A stretch of DNA of 64,000 nucleotides from Scleromatobacter humisilvae (lineage in GTDB: Bacteria > Pseudomonadota > Gammaproteobacteria > Burkholderiales > Burkholderiaceae_C). How positions within the stretch are numbered: the stretch's first letter is position 1; the number at the start of each line of letters is the position of its first letter. Under the pieces are notes generated by a model that was not told where the DNA came from, did not search any database, and saw nothing but the letters and a program-made list of their open reading frames with translations. Made by a program: the position numbers and the translations under genes. This document shows positions 62,957 through 64,000 of the stretch, in pieces. The stretch is taken from positions 1,612,001 through 1,676,000 of the forward strand of contig NZ_JAJLJH010000001.1 in NCBI RefSeq assembly GCF_023231945.1, given 5' to 3'.

Positions 62957-63820
62957 ATGCCCGTTGTAGCAGTCATCAATCGCAAAGGCGGAAGCGGCAA
63001 GAGCACGCTGGCCACGCAGCTGGCGGGCTGCCTGGCCAATCGCGGCTCGCAGGTGATGCTGGGCGATGTCGACCGCCAGCAGTCCTCGCTCGCCTGGCTG
63101 CGCCGCCGCGCGGCCCAGCCGCTCGTCAAGTCCGCCGCAATCGTCGGTTCGGCGTTCGGCAGCCAGGGCGTGATGCGCCCGCCGGCCGGCATCGACCACG
63201 TTGTGCTGGACACCCCCGGCGGCCTGCAGGGCTACGATCTCGCCCGCCTCGCGATGACGGCCGACGCGATCCTGATGCCGGTCGGAGACTCCGTTTTCGA
63301 CCGCGAATCCGCCCTCCAATGCCACGCCGAGCTGATGACGCTGCCACGCGTGGTCAGCGGGCGTTGCAAGGTGGCCGTCGTCGGCATGCGGCTCGACGGC
63401 CGCGGCCGCAGCACCTCGCACATGCAGCAGTGGGCCGAACAGAACGGCATGCGCTACGCGGGCTCGCTGCGCGCGTCGCGGATCTACACCCGCTGCGCCG
63501 AGCAGGGGCTGTCGCTGTTCGACGTGCCTGCGGTCAAGGTCGAGAGCCACTTGGCGCAATGGCGTCCCATCGTCGAATGGATCGACCGGACCTGGGCCGC
63601 GGCCGGCAAGATGGAGGCCAGCTCCCGGACGGCGGTGCCCGTCTCCGCGCCGTCCATCTCGCCGCACGCACGCCGCCGCACGCTCGTGCGCGCGCCGTTG
63701 CCGGTGGCGATGTCCAAGAGCGGCCCGGCGTCCGAGTTCCGCGCCAGTCGCGAGACGGCGCGTGCCCCGCGCGCCCAGCGCTTCGGCTGGCTGTTCACAG
63801 TCTTCCGCGCCTGGGCCTGA
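62957..63820 (+). CDS. ParA/MinD-like P-loop ATPase, orphan
   Basis: Encodes 287 residues from MPVVAVINRK; a TTG at 62933 would add eight residues. Deviant Walker A KGGSGKST (10-17), a GDVDRQQSS segment at about residue 37-45 (Walker A prime region), and HVVLDTPGGLQGYD (Walker B, about 80-93). The C-terminal 70 residues are a basic Ala/Arg/Ser-rich extension. No parB or parS-like repeats are beside it, so it is not a standard partition pair; ParA-like orphans position chemotaxis arrays, flagella or other cargo. Target unknown. Confidence 0.88.
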   Translation: MPVVAVINRKGGSGKSTLATQLAGCLANRGSQVMLGDVDRQQSSLAWLRRRAAQPLVKSAAIVGSAFGSQGVMRPPAGIDHVVLDTPGGLQGYDLARLAMTADAILMPVGDSVFDRESALQCHAELMTLPRVVSGRCKVAVVGMRLDGRGRSTSHMQQWAEQNGMRYAGSLRASRIYTRCAEQGLSLFDVPAVKVESHLAQWRPIVEWIDRTWAAAGKMEASSRTAVPVSAPSISPHARRRTLVRAPLPVAMSKSGPASEFRASRETARAPRAQRFGWLFTVFRAWA

Positions 63821-64000
63821 CGCGCCCCGCGTCCTGAGCCGCCGCGCGCCGGATCTTCAGGCCTCGTGGGCGTCGGTTCGACCGCCGCCAAGATCGTCTC
63901 GCGCACTCACGCGGATGCCGGATGAGCGCGTCGTCGAGATTTCGCAGACCGCAGTTCGACTTCGTCGATATCCACGCAACGATGCTCCGTCGATTTCATG
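63821..64000. other. No gene recognised at the window edge
   Basis: After the ParA-like gene the last 180 bp contain no credible start or homologous frame. The sequence becomes less GC-rich toward the end (63930-64000), as promoter regions here do. Confidence 0.3.

Noticed and set aside
63484-63906. Minus-strand 140-codon frame at the right end
   Set aside because: Mostly antisense to the ParA-like gene; Arg/Ala-rich with no motif.

Overview
The window is a dense, very GC-rich bacterial chromosome segment with about 55 protein-coding genes, many overlapping by ATGA/GTGA junctions. No rRNA, tRNA, CRISPR array or recognisable insertion sequence was seen. The gene set (RdgC, monomeric NADP isocitrate dehydrogenase, guanine deaminase/XdhABC/PuuD purine catabolism, PEP-CTERM proteins, DUF1800/DUF1501 pair, BMP-type ABC importer) and a GCCCCC/GGGGGC intergenic stem-loop point to a betaproteobacterium of the order Burkholderiales, most like the Rubrivivax/Roseateles/Leptothrix group. 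That assignment is inference from gene content and composition, not from a marker gene.

Layout. 1-1587: 3' part of a YdeP-like molybdopterin oxidoreductase. 1729-4689: secreted DUF1800/DUF1501 pair. 4889-9412: chemotaxis receptor, small monooxygenase-fold protein, DUF3592 membrane protein, lipoprotein and secreted serine protease. 9425-13571 (minus): pirin, two tandem secreted alpha/beta hydrolases, RdgC. 13715-19443: hydroxypyruvate isomerase, two SDR oxidoreductases, a LysR regulator, a Ser/Thr kinase, a small lipoprotein. 19446-23793: sugar-acid module (FadR-type regulator, DHDPS-family dehydratase, divergent MATE transporter plus aldose 1-epimerase). 23774-26957: outer-membrane phospholipase A and a secreted oligoendopeptidase F.

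27086-41352 is a purine catabolism island: LysR regulator, guanine deaminase and a BMP-family ABC importer on the minus strand; xdhABC divergent on the plus strand; then puuD, hydroxyisourate hydrolase and a LuxR-type regulator on the minus strand. Together they would import purines/nucleosides and take guanine to xanthine, urate, hydroxyisourate and OHCU.

41507-50144: a PEP-CTERM protein with a strong terminator; a hybrid histidine kinase translationally coupled to an orphan DctP-type binding protein; and a five-gene minus-strand operon (Cys-nucleophile alpha/beta hydrolase, acyl carrier protein, ketoacyl synthase, outer-membrane protein, fatty acid hydroxylase/sterol desaturase family membrane enzyme) that looks like a dedicated lipid pathway. 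Between its first two genes lie three 62-bp direct repeats that each encode a 21-residue mini-ORF linked by ATGA junctions.

50448-56696: a small hypothetical protein, a signalling operon (FecR-like periplasmic protein, haem-c/HAMP membrane sensor, Ser/Thr kinase) and isocitrate dehydrogenase. 56751-63820: a hypothetical protein, a PEP-CTERM SGNH-hydrolase-like protein, a di-haem cytochrome paired with a large phosphoesterase lipoprotein, and an orphan ParA-type ATPase. The strongest candidates for undescribed biology are the mini-ORF repeat inside the lipid operon, the lipid operon itself, the binding-protein/histidine-kinase pair and the haem-sensor/kinase operon.
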